The notes below the pieces were generated by a model that was not told the origin of the DNA, did not search any database, and saw only the letters and a list, made by a program, of their open reading frames with translations. Below are positions 24,266-35,490 of a stretch of DNA of 35,598 nt, piece by piece; the first letter of the stretch is position 1; each line of letters starts with the position of its first letter. Source of the stretch: Chersky-822 sp035509195 (GTDB lineage Bacteria; Actinomycetota; Actinomycetes; Streptosporangiales; Streptosporangiaceae); contig DATJLT010000375.1 of assembly GCA_035509195.1 (NCBI GenBank), positions 1-35,598 on the forward strand, given 5' to 3'. The position numbers and the translations under genes are program-made.

Positions 24266-25273
24266 TCAGATCTGCTCCTGTACTTGGGCGCCGGCGAGGA
24301 CCAGCGCGTCGTGATCGCCGGCTTCAGGCTCGGCGCGATGACCGGTGAGGGTGAGGAAAACGTCGTCGAGGCTCGGCTGCCTGATCGCCAGGTCATCGAG
24401 CAGCACTCCGGCGGCGTCGAGTTCACGTACGATCGCCGGCATCTGGCGAGCCGCGGCGGTAACCGGCGCGTCGATCAGGCGAAGCGCCCGGTCGGTGCGT
24501 GGCGGTTCGTCGGCGTATCTCGCCAGCACCGCCGCTGCCTCGCCAAGGCTGGAAGCGGATTCGACAGTCAGCCTGATCCGCTGGCCGCCGATCCTGTTTT
24601 TAAGCTCGGTCGGGGTGCCCTCGGCGATGACCTTGCCGCGGTCGACGACGGCGATGCGGCTGGCGAGTTGCTCGGCCTCGTCCAGGTACTGAGTGGTCAG
24701 CATGACCGTCGTTCCCGTGTCGGCCAGTTCGCGTACCGACTCCCAGGTCGCCATCCGGCTCGGCAGGTCAAGGCCGGTCGTCGGCTCGTCGAGGAAGAGG
24801 ATCTCCGGGCGTGTCATCAGGCTTGCCGCGAGGTCAAGGCGCCGTCGCATGCCGCCCGAGTAGGTCTTGACGCCCCGGTCGGCGGCTCCGGTCAGGTCAA
24901 ACCTTTCCAGCAGCTCGGCGGCCTGCGTCCTGGCCTGCCGGCCGGAGAGGCGTCCGAGCTGCCCGATCATGATCAGGTTGGCGCGGCCGGTCAGGTACTC
25001 ATCGAGCGCCGCGTACTGGCCGGTGAGGCCGATGCGGCGGCGCACCTGCGCTGCGTCCGTCGCCAGGTCGAACCCGGCGACCCTGGCCGTGCCGCTGTCC
25101 GGGCGAAGCAAGGTGGTCAGCACCCGGACGGTCGTCGTCTTGCCCGCACCGTTGGGCCCGAGCATGCCGAGGATGACGCCGCGCTGGACGTCCAGGTCAA
25201 GGCCGTCGAGTGCCCTGGTACTGCCGTAAGCCTTCGCGAGGCCGCGGGCCTCGATCGCGAGGTTCTCGCTCAT
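24266..25273 (-). CDS. ABC-type multidrug exporter ATP-binding protein (DrrA-like)
   Basis: The product is 335 aa. Walker A is GPNGAGKTT near residue 40, the signature is YSGGMRRRLDLA, and Walker B is ILFLDEPTTGLD. A C-terminal DrrA-type extension (residues about 245-335) ends with the PSLDDVFLTLTG block. ATG 25273 has GGAG 10 nt upstream. The promoter must lie in the GTAC-rich region shared with the divergent TetR gene, so this exporter is probably repressed by that TetR protein and induced by its substrate. Confidence 0.93.
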   Translation of the reverse strand: MSENLAIEARGLAKAYGSTRALDGLDLDVQRGVILGMLGPNGAGKTTTVRVLTTLLRPDSGTARVAGFDLATDAAQVRRRIGLTGQYAALDEYLTGRANLIMIGQLGRLSGRQARTQAAELLERFDLTGAADRGVKTYSGGMRRRLDLAASLMTRPEILFLDEPTTGLDLPSRMATWESVRELADTGTTVMLTTQYLDEAEQLASRIAVVDRGKVIAEGTPTELKNRIGGQRIRLTVESASSLGEAAAVLARYADEPPRTDRALRLIDAPVTAAARQMPAIVRELDAAGVLLDDLAIRQPSLDDVFLTLTGHRAEPEAGDHDALVLAGAQVQEQI

Positions 25274-25288
25274 CAGAAACGGTCTCCA

Positions 25289-25342
25289 GTACAGCGTACG
25301 AATATTGTCTCGTACGATGTACTTTACAGTACGCTGTACGAG
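25289..25342. promoter_or_regulatory. GTAC-N3-GTAC operator cluster between exporter and TetR genes
   Basis: Three copies of GTAC-N3-GTAC occur at 25289-25299 (GTACAGCGTAC), 25312-25322 (GTACGATGTAC) and 25329-25339 (GTACGCTGTAC). The first and third are exact reverse complements. The second and third also form a larger inverted repeat, CTCGTAC...GTACGAG, at 25309-25342. Dyads of this kind between a TetR gene and its divergent target are typical TetR-family operators. Confidence 0.75.
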
Positions 25343-25379
25343 AGTCAATATGATTTGGCTGGCTCTTCAAGGACGTGTG

Positions 25380-26351
25380 ATGGAAAGAGACGACGAACTC
25401 TGGCCTCCCTTCGGGCCCGGTGCCGAGTTCCGGCAGGGTCCTGGGCGGGCCGGCCGGTGGCGACAGGACGACGACCGCCGCGCGCGGCCCGAGCCGTCCG
25501 ACCCTGACCGTCGTCGCGCCGAGTTCGAGCAGAAGGCAGCCGAATTCCAGCGGCGTGCTGAACCGCACCGCCGGCGGCCTGACTTCGATGACCGGGGTGC
25601 TGGGGGGCACGCCAGGCGCGCGCCGGGACCTGGCCAAGGACCGAGGGGCAGAAGCCGGCCGGTGCTCTCGCGTGAGGACATCGTCGCCGCCGCGATCAGC
25701 ATCGCCGACCGGTTCGGCGCCGAGGCGGTCAGCATCAGGAAGATCGCCCAGTTGCTCCAGTCGGGCGCGATGTCGCTGTACTGGCACCTGGCGAGCAAGG
25801 AGCACCTGCTCGAATTGATGCTTGACGACATTCAGGGCGAGGTTGGCATACCTGAGCCGAGCGGTGACTGGCGCGCCGATCTCCGCCTCACGGCATGCAG
25901 CCTGCGGGAAGTCATGCTGCGTCACGCTTGGGTCGTCGATTTTTTCGGCTCGCGGCCGCCGCTCGGGCCGAAGACGCTGCGCAGCCTGGACGACACGCTG
26001 GCGCTGTTCGACAACGCCGGCCTTGACCTGGCAACCGCCATCAACGTCGTGCAGGCGGTCGACACGTACGTATCAGGCGCGGTCATGCGCGAACTGCAGG
26101 AGGCCAGGACCCAGCGCGAGCAGGACGAGTTCGTCGCCGACGACTCGGAGTTCTTCTCCAAGCTTGAGTACTGGAAGGACCTCCTGGCGGCTTCTGGCCA
26201 GTTCGGTCACTTCATCCGCATGCTCGACGAAGATATCGATCCCGACGCGGAAGAGACCAGGCAAGAGCGGTTCGAGTTCGGCCTCGACTGCCTGCTCGAC
26301 GGCATCGCGGTCAGGCTGGCCGGGGGCGGCGATCAAGGCTACTCGCCGTGA
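25380..26351 (+). CDS. TetR-family transcriptional regulator with Arg-rich N-terminal extension
   Basis: The product is 323 aa. ATG 25380 has AAGGA 6 nt upstream. The helix-turn-helix domain spans about residues 97-155 (LSREDIVAAAISIADRF, then SIRKIAQLL and MSLYWHLASKEHLLELML). The C-terminal domain resembles the TetR_C ligand-binding type. Before it lies an unusual stretch of about 95 residues rich in Arg, Asp, Pro and Glu, probably disordered. It diverges from the DrrAB-like exporter with the GTAC operators between, so it should repress the exporter and itself. The ligand is unknown. The gene converges on the flavoprotein gene with a 3-bp gap and no terminator. Confidence 0.9.
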   Translation: MERDDELWPPFGPGAEFRQGPGRAGRWRQDDDRRARPEPSDPDRRRAEFEQKAAEFQRRAEPHRRRPDFDDRGAGGHARRAPGPGQGPRGRSRPVLSREDIVAAAISIADRFGAEAVSIRKIAQLLQSGAMSLYWHLASKEHLLELMLDDIQGEVGIPEPSGDWRADLRLTACSLREVMLRHAWVVDFFGSRPPLGPKTLRSLDDTLALFDNAGLDLATAINVVQAVDTYVSGAVMRELQEARTQREQDEFVADDSEFFSKLEYWKDLLAASGQFGHFIRMLDEDIDPDAEETRQERFEFGLDCLLDGIAVRLAGGGDQGYSP

Positions 26352-26354
26352 CCG

Positions 26355-27476
26355 TCAGAACCTGCTGAGTGCGAACCACGGCGGCGGCGCGGCCATTGCC
26401 GCTCCGCCGCCCGAGTCGCCGTGGCCATTGGCCGCCAATTCAGCAAGCCACTGGCCGATCAGCGGGCCGAATTTGAAGCCGTGACCTGAGGTACCGCAGC
26501 CGATGCTTACCGGACCGACCCGGTCGATGATGAAGTCCGTGTCTGGCGAGTTGTCGTAGACACACCGCTCGACCGCTACCGGGCGGGGGTCATACGCGGG
26601 CAGGAACTGCCTGGCCGCCGCCTGGGTGCGGGCGGTCAGGCCGGGGTCTTCTGACTGATCCTGCCTGTCGGGGTCAACGGGCGGGCCGCCGAAGTGAATC
26701 CCGACCTTGTAGCGGTCTGAGCCTGGCACCGGCAGGCCGTAAGGAAACTCGCCGCCGTAGTGAACCATGATCGGAGTGACGGCGGCCGTGACGCTTTGCC
26801 CGGCGGGCGCGAGATAAGCGACCTGCTCAAGGCTGGTCCAGCCGGGCACGGTGATCCCGAGCGGAGCGACCAGCCTGCCTGTCCATGGCCCGGCGCAGAC
26901 GATCACCCGGCCCGCGTCAAGGTCGCCGGCGCCGGTGCTCACCCTGATGCCCTGGCCATGTGCGGCCAGGCCGGTGACCCGGCCAGCCTCGCCGCCATCG
27001 CGCAGCGCGTCAGGCCCGCTCAGCCTGGCCAGCGCCGCCAGTGCCCGGCCTGCCGAGATCACGGCAGAGGCTGGCTCGAACATGACGGTGCCTGTTACCG
27101 CCACGCCAGGGAAGCGCTCGGCGGCCTCGCCTGCGGTCAGCACTTCTCCCGGCCGGCCCGCCTGCTCCATGGCGGCCCGGACGTCGGCTAGCTGCGGGCC
27201 GAAGGTGAGCTGCGGAGTGGGGTGCAGCAGTTCCTCGCCGCCGGCCTCTTCAAGCTCGGTCCAGGAATCCCTCGCCCGGGCGGCGAGCTTCACGTAGGCG
27301 GGGTTCTCGTAGCCGAGCCTGAAGATGCGGCACGAGCCGTGAGATCCGCCTTCAACGTGACCGATCCGGGCTTGGTCAAGCACCATCACCTCGTAGCCGC
27401 GCCGTCGTAGCGCCCAGGCCGCCGACAGCCCGCAGATGCCCGCGCCGATGACCGCGAAGTCCGTACGCTCCGTCAC
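26355..27476 (-). CDS. FAD-dependent oxidoreductase, monomeric sarcosine oxidase / N-methyltryptophan oxidase type
   Basis: The product is 373 aa, the normal family length. The dinucleotide-binding motif is VIGAGICGLSAAW at the start. The C-terminal CGTSGHGFKFGPLIGQWLAEL is the second FAD-binding block. The Cys in VERCVYDNSPDTDFIID aligns with the Cys that binds FAD covalently in monomeric sarcosine oxidase. The family oxidises N-methyl amino acids to the amine, formaldehyde and peroxide. The exact substrate is unknown. The start GTG 27476 overlaps the stop of the MBL gene as GTGA, so it is translated after it. Confidence 0.88.
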   Translation of the reverse strand: MTERTDFAVIGAGICGLSAAWALRRRGYEVMVLDQARIGHVEGGSHGSCRIFRLGYENPAYVKLAARARDSWTELEEAGGEELLHPTPQLTFGPQLADVRAAMEQAGRPGEVLTAGEAAERFPGVAVTGTVMFEPASAVISAGRALAALARLSGPDALRDGGEAGRVTGLAAHGQGIRVSTGAGDLDAGRVIVCAGPWTGRLVAPLGITVPGWTSLEQVAYLAPAGQSVTAAVTPIMVHYGGEFPYGLPVPGSDRYKVGIHFGGPPVDPDRQDQSEDPGLTARTQAAARQFLPAYDPRPVAVERCVYDNSPDTDFIIDRVGPVSIGCGTSGHGFKFGPLIGQWLAELAANGHGDSGGGAAMAAPPPWFALSRF

Positions 27477-28144
27477 CAGCCCCTTGCCCGCCACTCGGCC
27501 AGGTGCGGCCGTTCCGCGCCGAGCGTGGTGTCGCCGCCATGGCCAGGGTAGACCCAGGTCCCGTCAGGCAGTTCGGCGAAGATCCGGTCCTCCAGGTCGG
27601 TCATCAGCGAGTTGAACCTGTCGGGGTTCCTCTCGGTGTTACCCGGCCCGCCGGGGAACAGCGAGTCGCCGGTGAACAGGTGCGGGCTGCCGGCCAGTTC
27701 GCCGCCTCCGTCGTAAAGCAGGGCAATGCTGCCAGGCGTGTGCCCGCGCAGGTGGATTACCTTCAGCACGCAGTCGCCGACGTCGATCGTGTCCTCGTGC
27801 ATCACGAGCTCACTTGGGGCGAGGGGCAGGGCGGGCGCGTCCTCCACATGTGCGACCGTGTCGGCACCCGTCTCCTTCGCCAGGGCTACGAGTGCGCCGA
27901 CGTGGTCCCAGTGCTGGTGCGTGGTAACGATCTTCTCGAGCGGCGAGCCGCCTGCCCTGATCAGGGCGAGCAGCGTGTCAGCGTCGTTGGCGGCATCGAT
28001 AAGCAACTGCTGACCGGTGCCCTTGCACTTGAGCAGGTAGGCGTTATTGTCCATCGGGCCGACCGCGACCTTGGTGATCGTGAGTCCCGGCAGGTCCCTG
28101 GTCTCCGCTGGCCCGCCAACGCTCACCTTGCCGTCGTAAGTCAT
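27473..28144 (-). CDS. Metallo-beta-lactamase-fold hydrolase (Rv1637c-like)
   Basis: The product is 223 aa. The metal-binding HxHxDH motif is THQHWDH near residue 76. Further ligands are in LRGHTPGS, FTGDSLF and YPGHGGDTT, the pattern of the glyoxalase II-like group. In M. tuberculosis the homologous gene Rv1637c lies beside uvrA, as here. Its natural substrate is not established. ATG 28144 has GAGAGGA 5 nt upstream. It is followed with a 4-bp overlap by the flavoprotein gene. Confidence 0.9.
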   Translation of the reverse strand: MTYDGKVSVGGPAETRDLPGLTITKVAVGPMDNNAYLLKCKGTGQQLLIDAANDADTLLALIRAGGSPLEKIVTTHQHWDHVGALVALAKETGADTVAHVEDAPALPLAPSELVMHEDTIDVGDCVLKVIHLRGHTPGSIALLYDGGGELAGSPHLFTGDSLFPGGPGNTERNPDRFNSLMTDLEDRIFAELPDGTWVYPGHGGDTTLGAERPHLAEWRARGW

Positions 28145-28174
28145 CGGTATCCTCTCGGTTTTCCTTCGCGGTTA

Positions 28175-28909
28175 TTAGTACGCGGGCACGCCTGGCAGCG
28201 GCCCTGCCGGGTCGGCCGTGAGCTCCTCGCCTTCCGACCTTCCGATAAGCCACGCGAGCAGCACGTGGCCGTGCCCGGAGATCTCCAAATCCTTCGTCTC
28301 CGCCGTGCCGATCCAGAACTGCCTGCCGGTCAGCAGGTCGTTCAGGATGGCGCTCGGCGCGTCTGGGTTCTGTGTCAGCTCGCCGGTGATCCGGTAAAGC
28401 TGATCGGTCACGAACCAGTCTGGCCAGTCACCCGACCGGTAACCGGCATGCAGGTCGACGTGATGCACTTCGAGTTCGAACAGGCGGCGCTCGAGCACGA
28501 ACCAGGCCGGGTGCAGCGGGCCCTTCATGCCTTGTACCTCGGCCAGCCAGGCCTCGGGCGGAAGCTCGCGTGCCAGTTCGGTAAAGGCCTTTGCCGACGT
28601 GGCGATGTCGTCTGCCTGCTCGGCGGCAGGTCGGCCTGCGCCGTCCTCGATCTCGGCCTCACGGGCCTCGAAGTTCGCGTACTGCGGGGTACTGACGCCG
28701 GTCCTTGCCCAGGTCAGCAGGTTGCGCAGGCCATCGGCGTTGCGGGCGATGTGCGCGAGCACATGGCCCCTGGTCCATCCGGGCAGCAGCGAGGGTGCCC
28801 TGACCTGGTCATCGGACAGGGTGGTGACGGACTCAAGTACCCGCCCGACTGACTCATCGATACGCCCGATCATCAGCTCGGCCGAGTGCGGCCCTGCGGA
28901 CTCGCTCAT
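28175..28909 (-). CDS. Maleylpyruvate isomerase / DinB-like (MDMPI) family protein
   Basis: The product is 244 aa. The N-terminal four-helix DinB-like domain includes LLPGWTRGHVLAHIARNADGL, with the conserved His that binds a metal in this family. A further conserved HHVDLHAGYR lies near residue 160, and the C-terminal MDMPI domain ends in LLAWLIGRS. Members are often mycothiol-dependent isomerases or transferases. The substrate cannot be told. ATG 28909 has AGGAG 6 nt upstream and beats GTG 28915. The gene lies 30 bp before the MBL gene on the same strand and diverges from uvrA. Confidence 0.87.
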   Translation of the reverse strand: MSESAGPHSAELMIGRIDESVGRVLESVTTLSDDQVRAPSLLPGWTRGHVLAHIARNADGLRNLLTWARTGVSTPQYANFEAREAEIEDGAGRPAAEQADDIATSAKAFTELARELPPEAWLAEVQGMKGPLHPAWFVLERRLFELEVHHVDLHAGYRSGDWPDWFVTDQLYRITGELTQNPDAPSAILNDLLTGRQFWIGTAETKDLEISGHGHVLLAWLIGRSEGEELTADPAGPLPGVPAY

Positions 28910-29102
28910 GGGCACTCCTGTTCGTCGGTTCCCTGGCTATCTTCTCCTACGCGGGGCGGGAAGCTACGACAGCCCGCGATGGTTATGCACATCGCGTCCG
29001 GTTGAGGCACGGCAAAATGTCAGACCCCCCGGATAGCATTGGCGGCGCGGCTTACGGCCGTGCTGATCCCCCTGGGCACGAGTATTTGAGCTGGAGAAAC
29101 CT

Positions 29103-31958
<2,856 letters not shown>

Positions 31959-31964
31959 TTACCG

Positions 31965-31991
31965 TCGGCATTCGAGGCTGCCGATGCCGGT
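31965..31991 (+). terminator. Hairpin after uvrA, possibly a diverged single palindromic unit
   Basis: CGGCAT (31966-31971) pairs with ATGCCG (31984-31989), 8 bp after the uvrA stop. There is no T-run. Apart from one missing base it resembles the 28-nt units of the 145-bp element (shared GCAT, CGA and GCCGATGC blocks). It could be a terminator, a relic unit, or both. Confidence 0.4.
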
Positions 31992-32019
31992 CGACCCCGG
32001 GAGATTTATTTTGTATAGT
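31991..32019 (+). promoter_or_regulatory. Candidate promoter of the broken secreted-protein gene
   Basis: TCGACC (31991-31996) and TATAGT (32014-32019) have a 17-bp spacer and fit housekeeping -35/-10 elements in 4 and 5 of 6 positions. The expected start of transcription is near 32026, with ATG 32061 downstream. Confidence 0.5.
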
Positions 32020-32060
32020 GGTTGCGCTGAATTCTCTTCAAAGAGAGCAGGCGTGACGAT

Positions 32061-33298
32061 ATGCGAGTGACCCGAGCGTTATTCATTCTGCCCACCGTGA
32101 TGACACTGATGCTTGCCGGACCCGTTGCCGAGGTCCGCGCGGAGCCGTCTGTGTGCGCACGCTCACCGTGGAGGCGGACTTCGGTTCGCAAACAACCTCG
32201 GGAAGGGTGTTCGTAGAGCTGGAGATCGCGGAGCACGTTAGCAAACTGGGTATCCCTCAGACTCTGAAAGATGAGGCGCTGTCGACGATCAGCGTCAGCG
32301 GGGGAGGGATGCGCAAGATCCATGTGCCGGTCACTTCCGCTGCAGTAAAGGGAAGCGACTTCGATGGACTCACTTCCGGTGGCCCCAGCTGCCGGCAACG
32401 TGGCGGCAACGGTGACCGCAATGCCGCTGCTCACCTTCTCTCCGTTCCAGGAGGAGGCCACACCTGACTTTAGCCCTCCGCTGTGCGAATGGCTTGCTAA
32501 CGGACACGTCGCCGAGAGATGGAACCTGATCGGTCAGATGCAGGATTCCTCTGGCAAAGGTTCGGTGGTGGACTGGGAGTACAAGTCGACCGCAGATAGT
32601 AGTTTCGGCGTTGGTGTTTCAGGAAGCCCGGCGAAGCACTATTCACTCGACGGCCACTTCTCCATCACCAATAACTTCGGCGGGAGTGGCGGCTTCAGCG
32701 AGGGTCCAGGATTCGATGGCTTTGTCTATGGCCACTTCTATCGGCAACGGTACAGGAATCTCATTTACGACAACGGGCACCCGGCCTGCGGACACAAATA
32801 TAAGACCTATTACCCGAATGCGATAGGCGATTCATACCCGCAAGGTAAGAAGAAGCCCGCCAAGGACATACTAATCAGGTAGTCGTGTTGAAATCGGCCC
32901 GGCTCCTGACGTTGACTGGCTTTCGTCCCCCGAAGCTGATAGGCGTTATCATCGAGACCGGCCGCGGGTTCATCGCTGACGCCCTGGGTTGGCCTCCTCA
33001 TACCAGGCACATCGACTACGCTCCATTCGCGAACTACTACGTATGGCGCGGCCGGAAAGTCCAGATCGCTTATGGTGTAGTCGCGCCGAAGATCGGTGAA
33101 TACGGCGACTCCGGAATTCAGATCACGGCTCTGGTCGGAGGTACTCAGGTTACTGTCAACGCGCTGGGCGCTGCCGGAACCTGCGTGGAGAGTTCCCTGC
33201 GCACCGATTGTCCCGAATCGTTCTACAATCACATTCAGCAGGCGTCAAGCGTTCCTAACGGCGGAGTAGGCAAGGTAATAGGAATCGCAGTTCACTAG
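32061..33298 (+). pseudogene. Secreted-protein gene broken by three frameshifts
   Basis: Frame 1 begins at ATG 32061 with a clear signal peptide (ALFILPTVMTLMLAGPVAEVRA) but stops at 32216. The protein-like sequence continues in a second frame from about 32150 (CVRTLTVEADFGS) to about 32360. It then returns to the first frame to 32882 (CEWLANGHVAERWNLIGQM, SITNNFGGSGGF). A further shift into the second frame runs to 33298 (YAPFANYYVWRGRK, ending IGIAVH). Joined, these would give one exported protein of about 410 aa, rich in Gly, Ser and Tyr with paired cysteines. I do not recognise a domain. GC content looks lower than in neighbours. Separate short genes or assembly indels are alternatives. 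Confidence 0.65.
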
Positions 33299-33319
33299 CG
33301 GCCGAGTTCCCCGGCGGCT

Positions 33320-33347
33320 TCAGCGACGAAGGTCCAGCGATGCTGTG
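33320..33347. repeat. Possible solitary 28-nt palindromic unit
   Basis: Between the broken gene and the VOC gene lies a single 28-nt stretch with CAGCGACG on the left and CGATGCTGTG on the right. All five invariant unit positions are kept (C5, G20, T22, G23, G26). The first base is T instead of a purine. No partner units lie at 15- or 3-nt spacing. It may be a relic of the 145-bp element. Confidence 0.45.
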
Positions 33348-33439
33348 ACCGGGCTCGTGCGCTTGGCTGAACCAGAAACTGTCAGTGGTCGCCGCTAGGG
33401 TCGGCAGTGGAGCAAAACGACAGTTCAAGGGAGCAAGCG

Positions 33440-33790
33440 ATGGCAAATCCAGTGGCGTGGTTCGAGATCACCGGCCCGGACGCGGGTGCCCTGCAGAAGT
33501 TCTACGGGCAGGCGTTCGACTGGGAGATAGACGCGGGCAACGAGAGCAACTACGGCATGGTGACCGCCGGGCAAGGCGGCATTCCCGGCGGAGTCGGTCC
33601 GCACCCGGCGGGCGCGCACCACGCGACCTTCTACATCGCGGTCGATGACGTCGATGCTGCCCTGGCCAAGGTGGTCGACCTCGGGGCCGAAGTGGCGATG
33701 CCGCCGATGGACGTGCCCGAAGGGCCGAGGATCGCGTTCTTCACCGACCCGGCCGGTAACCAGGTCGGCATCATGTCGGTGATGGGGTAG
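33440..33790 (+). CDS. VOC-family (glyoxalase-like) protein
   Basis: The product is 116 aa, a single vicinal-oxygen-chelate domain with two beta-alpha-beta-beta-beta modules. WFEITGPDAGALQKFYGQAFDW is the usual start, and IAFFTDPAGNQVGIM the usual end. Metal-ligand positions cannot be fixed with certainty. ATG 33440 has AAGGGAG 6 nt upstream, and an ATG-less extension to 33407 is unlikely. Substrate unknown. It is intact between two decayed genes. It converges with the BMP pseudogene, 6 bp away. Confidence 0.88.
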   Translation: MANPVAWFEITGPDAGALQKFYGQAFDWEIDAGNESNYGMVTAGQGGIPGGVGPHPAGAHHATFYIAVDDVDAALAKVVDLGAEVAMPPMDVPEGPRIAFFTDPAGNQVGIMSVMG

Positions 33791-33796
33791 GTCCGC

Positions 33797-34722
33797 CTAG
33801 ACCGGGCTGCGGGTGGCCGGTTTTATCTGGCCGTCCTGAATCCTGGCCTTTACCTGGGCAAGCTCCGCGCGCAGCCTGGCCGTCACCCGCGCTGAGAAGT
33901 GGTGATGGGGCGCAAGGGCCACGCCTTGGTTGGCCAGAGTTCCGACGTAGAGCCGGGGGAACCGGCCGCGCGCAGCCGAGAGCACGACGGTCTTGACTGA
34001 CTGCGCGATGCCCTTGGTCACGGAGGTGAGGAAGTACTTGCAGTCCGTCGGCACCGAGAAGCAGCCGTCGGTGTCGGCCCACTCCGCCGAGATCTTCTTG
34101 CCAGCGGCATCGGCCTTCTTGATGGCGGCGATCGTGCCGAGGCCGGTGTCGCCGGCGACCGGGAAGATCACGTCGGCACCGCGTTTGATGAAGTCGGCGG
34201 TCAGGGACCGGCCGATGCCTGGGTTGGAGAAGGTGCCAGAGAAGGTGCCGTGCTGGGTCTTCTCGTTCCAGCCGAGCACCTTGACGTGGGCATGGTGCTG
34301 CGCGTCGTAGTACTGGACGCCGTCCCAGAAGCCGTCCATGTAAATGGTGACGGTGCCGAAGTACTCGCCGCCGAAGGTCGCGACCTTGTGGGTCTTGCTG
34401 AGGCCGGCCGCGAGGTAGCCACCGAGAAAGCCGTCTTGCACGGTGTTGTACACGAGTTGGTCAAGGTTCTTGAGCTTGCGGCCAGACAGGCACTGCGCCC
34501 GGTATGAGCAGTCCACGATCGCGAACTTCCGCCTGGGGTGTGCCTTGGCCGCGGATTCGGTGGCGTCGGCCATCAGGAAGCCGACCGTGACGATGATGCC
34601 GCATCTGTGCGCGACGCGCTCGCGGCAACGCCGCCGACGGCGAACACCGCAACCAGGCCAAGCGCGGCGGCAGCGCTTGTCATTCGCTTAAGACGGAAAT
34701 CTCGCGTCAAATACGGCACCAT
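33797..34722 (-). pseudogene. BMP-family ABC transporter substrate-binding protein, internally deleted
   Basis: An export signal begins at ATG 34722 (RMTSAAAALGLVAVFAVGG near residue 13) but its frame stops at 34573. The body of a BMP/PnrA-type nucleoside-binding protein resumes in another frame at about 34603 (CGIIVTVGFLMADATESAAK, FAIVDC, GADVIFPVAGDTGLG) and runs to 33797. Family members have about 60-100 residues between signal and CGIIVTVGF that are absent here, and no lipobox cysteine remains. A deletion of about 200 bp with a frameshift explains this. A -10-like TAGGGT (34735-34730) lies 7 nt before the ATG. An internal ATG at 34573 could still yield a 258-aa cytoplasmic fragment. No cognate transporter genes are in the window. 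Confidence 0.75.
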
Positions 34723-34800
34723 AGTCTCCACCCTAACGGCCAGGAACGGGACGCGGCGGGTTCGCGCTTCGCTGGCGAGGCGACCAGCCACAATGGGCAG

Positions 34801-35310
34801 ATGGACGTGACTGTTTCCGCGCCGTCGGAGGATGATGCGGAGGAGTTCATCGGGGCGGTACGCGAGAGCCGGTCACTGCATCACCCATGGATCGACGCGC
34901 CTGGCACGACCGAGCGATTCGCCGCCTACCTTGAGCGGGCCGCGACCGCTGATCACGCTTCTTACTTGATCAGGCACCGTGCCTGCGGACGGCTCGTCGG
35001 CTACGCCAACATCAGCAACATCGTCCGCGGCACCTTCCAGTCCGGCTACCTTGGCTATGCCGCCTTTGCCTCGCACGCGGGCCGCGGACTGATGACTCAC
35101 GGGTTGCGCGCGGTCATCGAGAGTGGCTTCGGCGACCTTCGCCTGCACCGGCTCGAAGCCAACATCCAGCCGGCGAACAACCCTTCGATCAGCCTCGTCC
35201 GCCGCCTCGGCTTCGAAAAAGAGGGCTTCTCGCCCAAATACCTCTTCATTGACGGCGACTGGCGTGATCACGAACGCTGGGCACTGCGCGTCGAGTCCTG
35301 GCGCGGATAG
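34801..35310 (+). CDS. GNAT-family N-acetyltransferase, RimJ/RimL type
   Basis: The product is 169 aa. The start PSEDDAEEFIGAVRESRSLHHPW is typical of the RimJ/RimL group. The GYLGYAAFASHAGRGLMTHGL segment is motif A. The RLHRLEANIQPANNPSISLVRRLGFEKEG segment, read in two parts, is the hallmark C-terminal block. It acetylates an alpha-amino group of a protein or small molecule, with the target unknown. No clear ribosome binding site is seen before ATG 34801. CACAAT six nt upstream is a weak -10 and would fit a leaderless message. It diverges from the BMP pseudogene. Confidence 0.9.
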   Translation: MDVTVSAPSEDDAEEFIGAVRESRSLHHPWIDAPGTTERFAAYLERAATADHASYLIRHRACGRLVGYANISNIVRGTFQSGYLGYAAFASHAGRGLMTHGLRAVIESGFGDLRLHRLEANIQPANNPSISLVRRLGFEKEGFSPKYLFIDGDWRDHERWALRVESWRG

Positions 35311-35356
35311 CCCTGGGATGCGGGCTTGCGTGCGAGGCTCGGCGAGTTCGGCCGAA

Positions 35357-35412
35357 GGCTCGTCCGGCGTCCAGACCGGACAAAACCATCCGATCCTCTG
35401 CCCGGACGAGCC
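35357..35412. terminator. 11-bp perfect inverted repeat after the GNAT gene
   Basis: GGCTCGTCCGG (35357-35367) is exactly complementary to CCGGACGAGCC (35402-35412), with a 34-nt loop. A smaller hairpin, TCCGG with CCGGA (35363-35381) followed by CAAAAC, competes with it. It lies 47 bp after the GNAT stop and may end that transcript. Confidence 0.45.
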
Positions 35413-35490
35413 GTAGCGCGCGTCACCAGGCGACGCCAAGTCCCCTGGCCGCTATCCCGGTTCGACAAATCGCCCATAGCGTCGAGGACG

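Noticed and set aside
23143..24348. 401-aa plus-strand frame over the exporter permease
   Set aside because: It is antisense to the DrrB-like gene, with no family features and biased composition.
28910..29102. LexA/SOS box before uvrA
   Set aside because: I looked for a GAAC-N4-GTTC-type dyad and found none. The only -10-like TAGCAT (29034) lacks a properly spaced -35.
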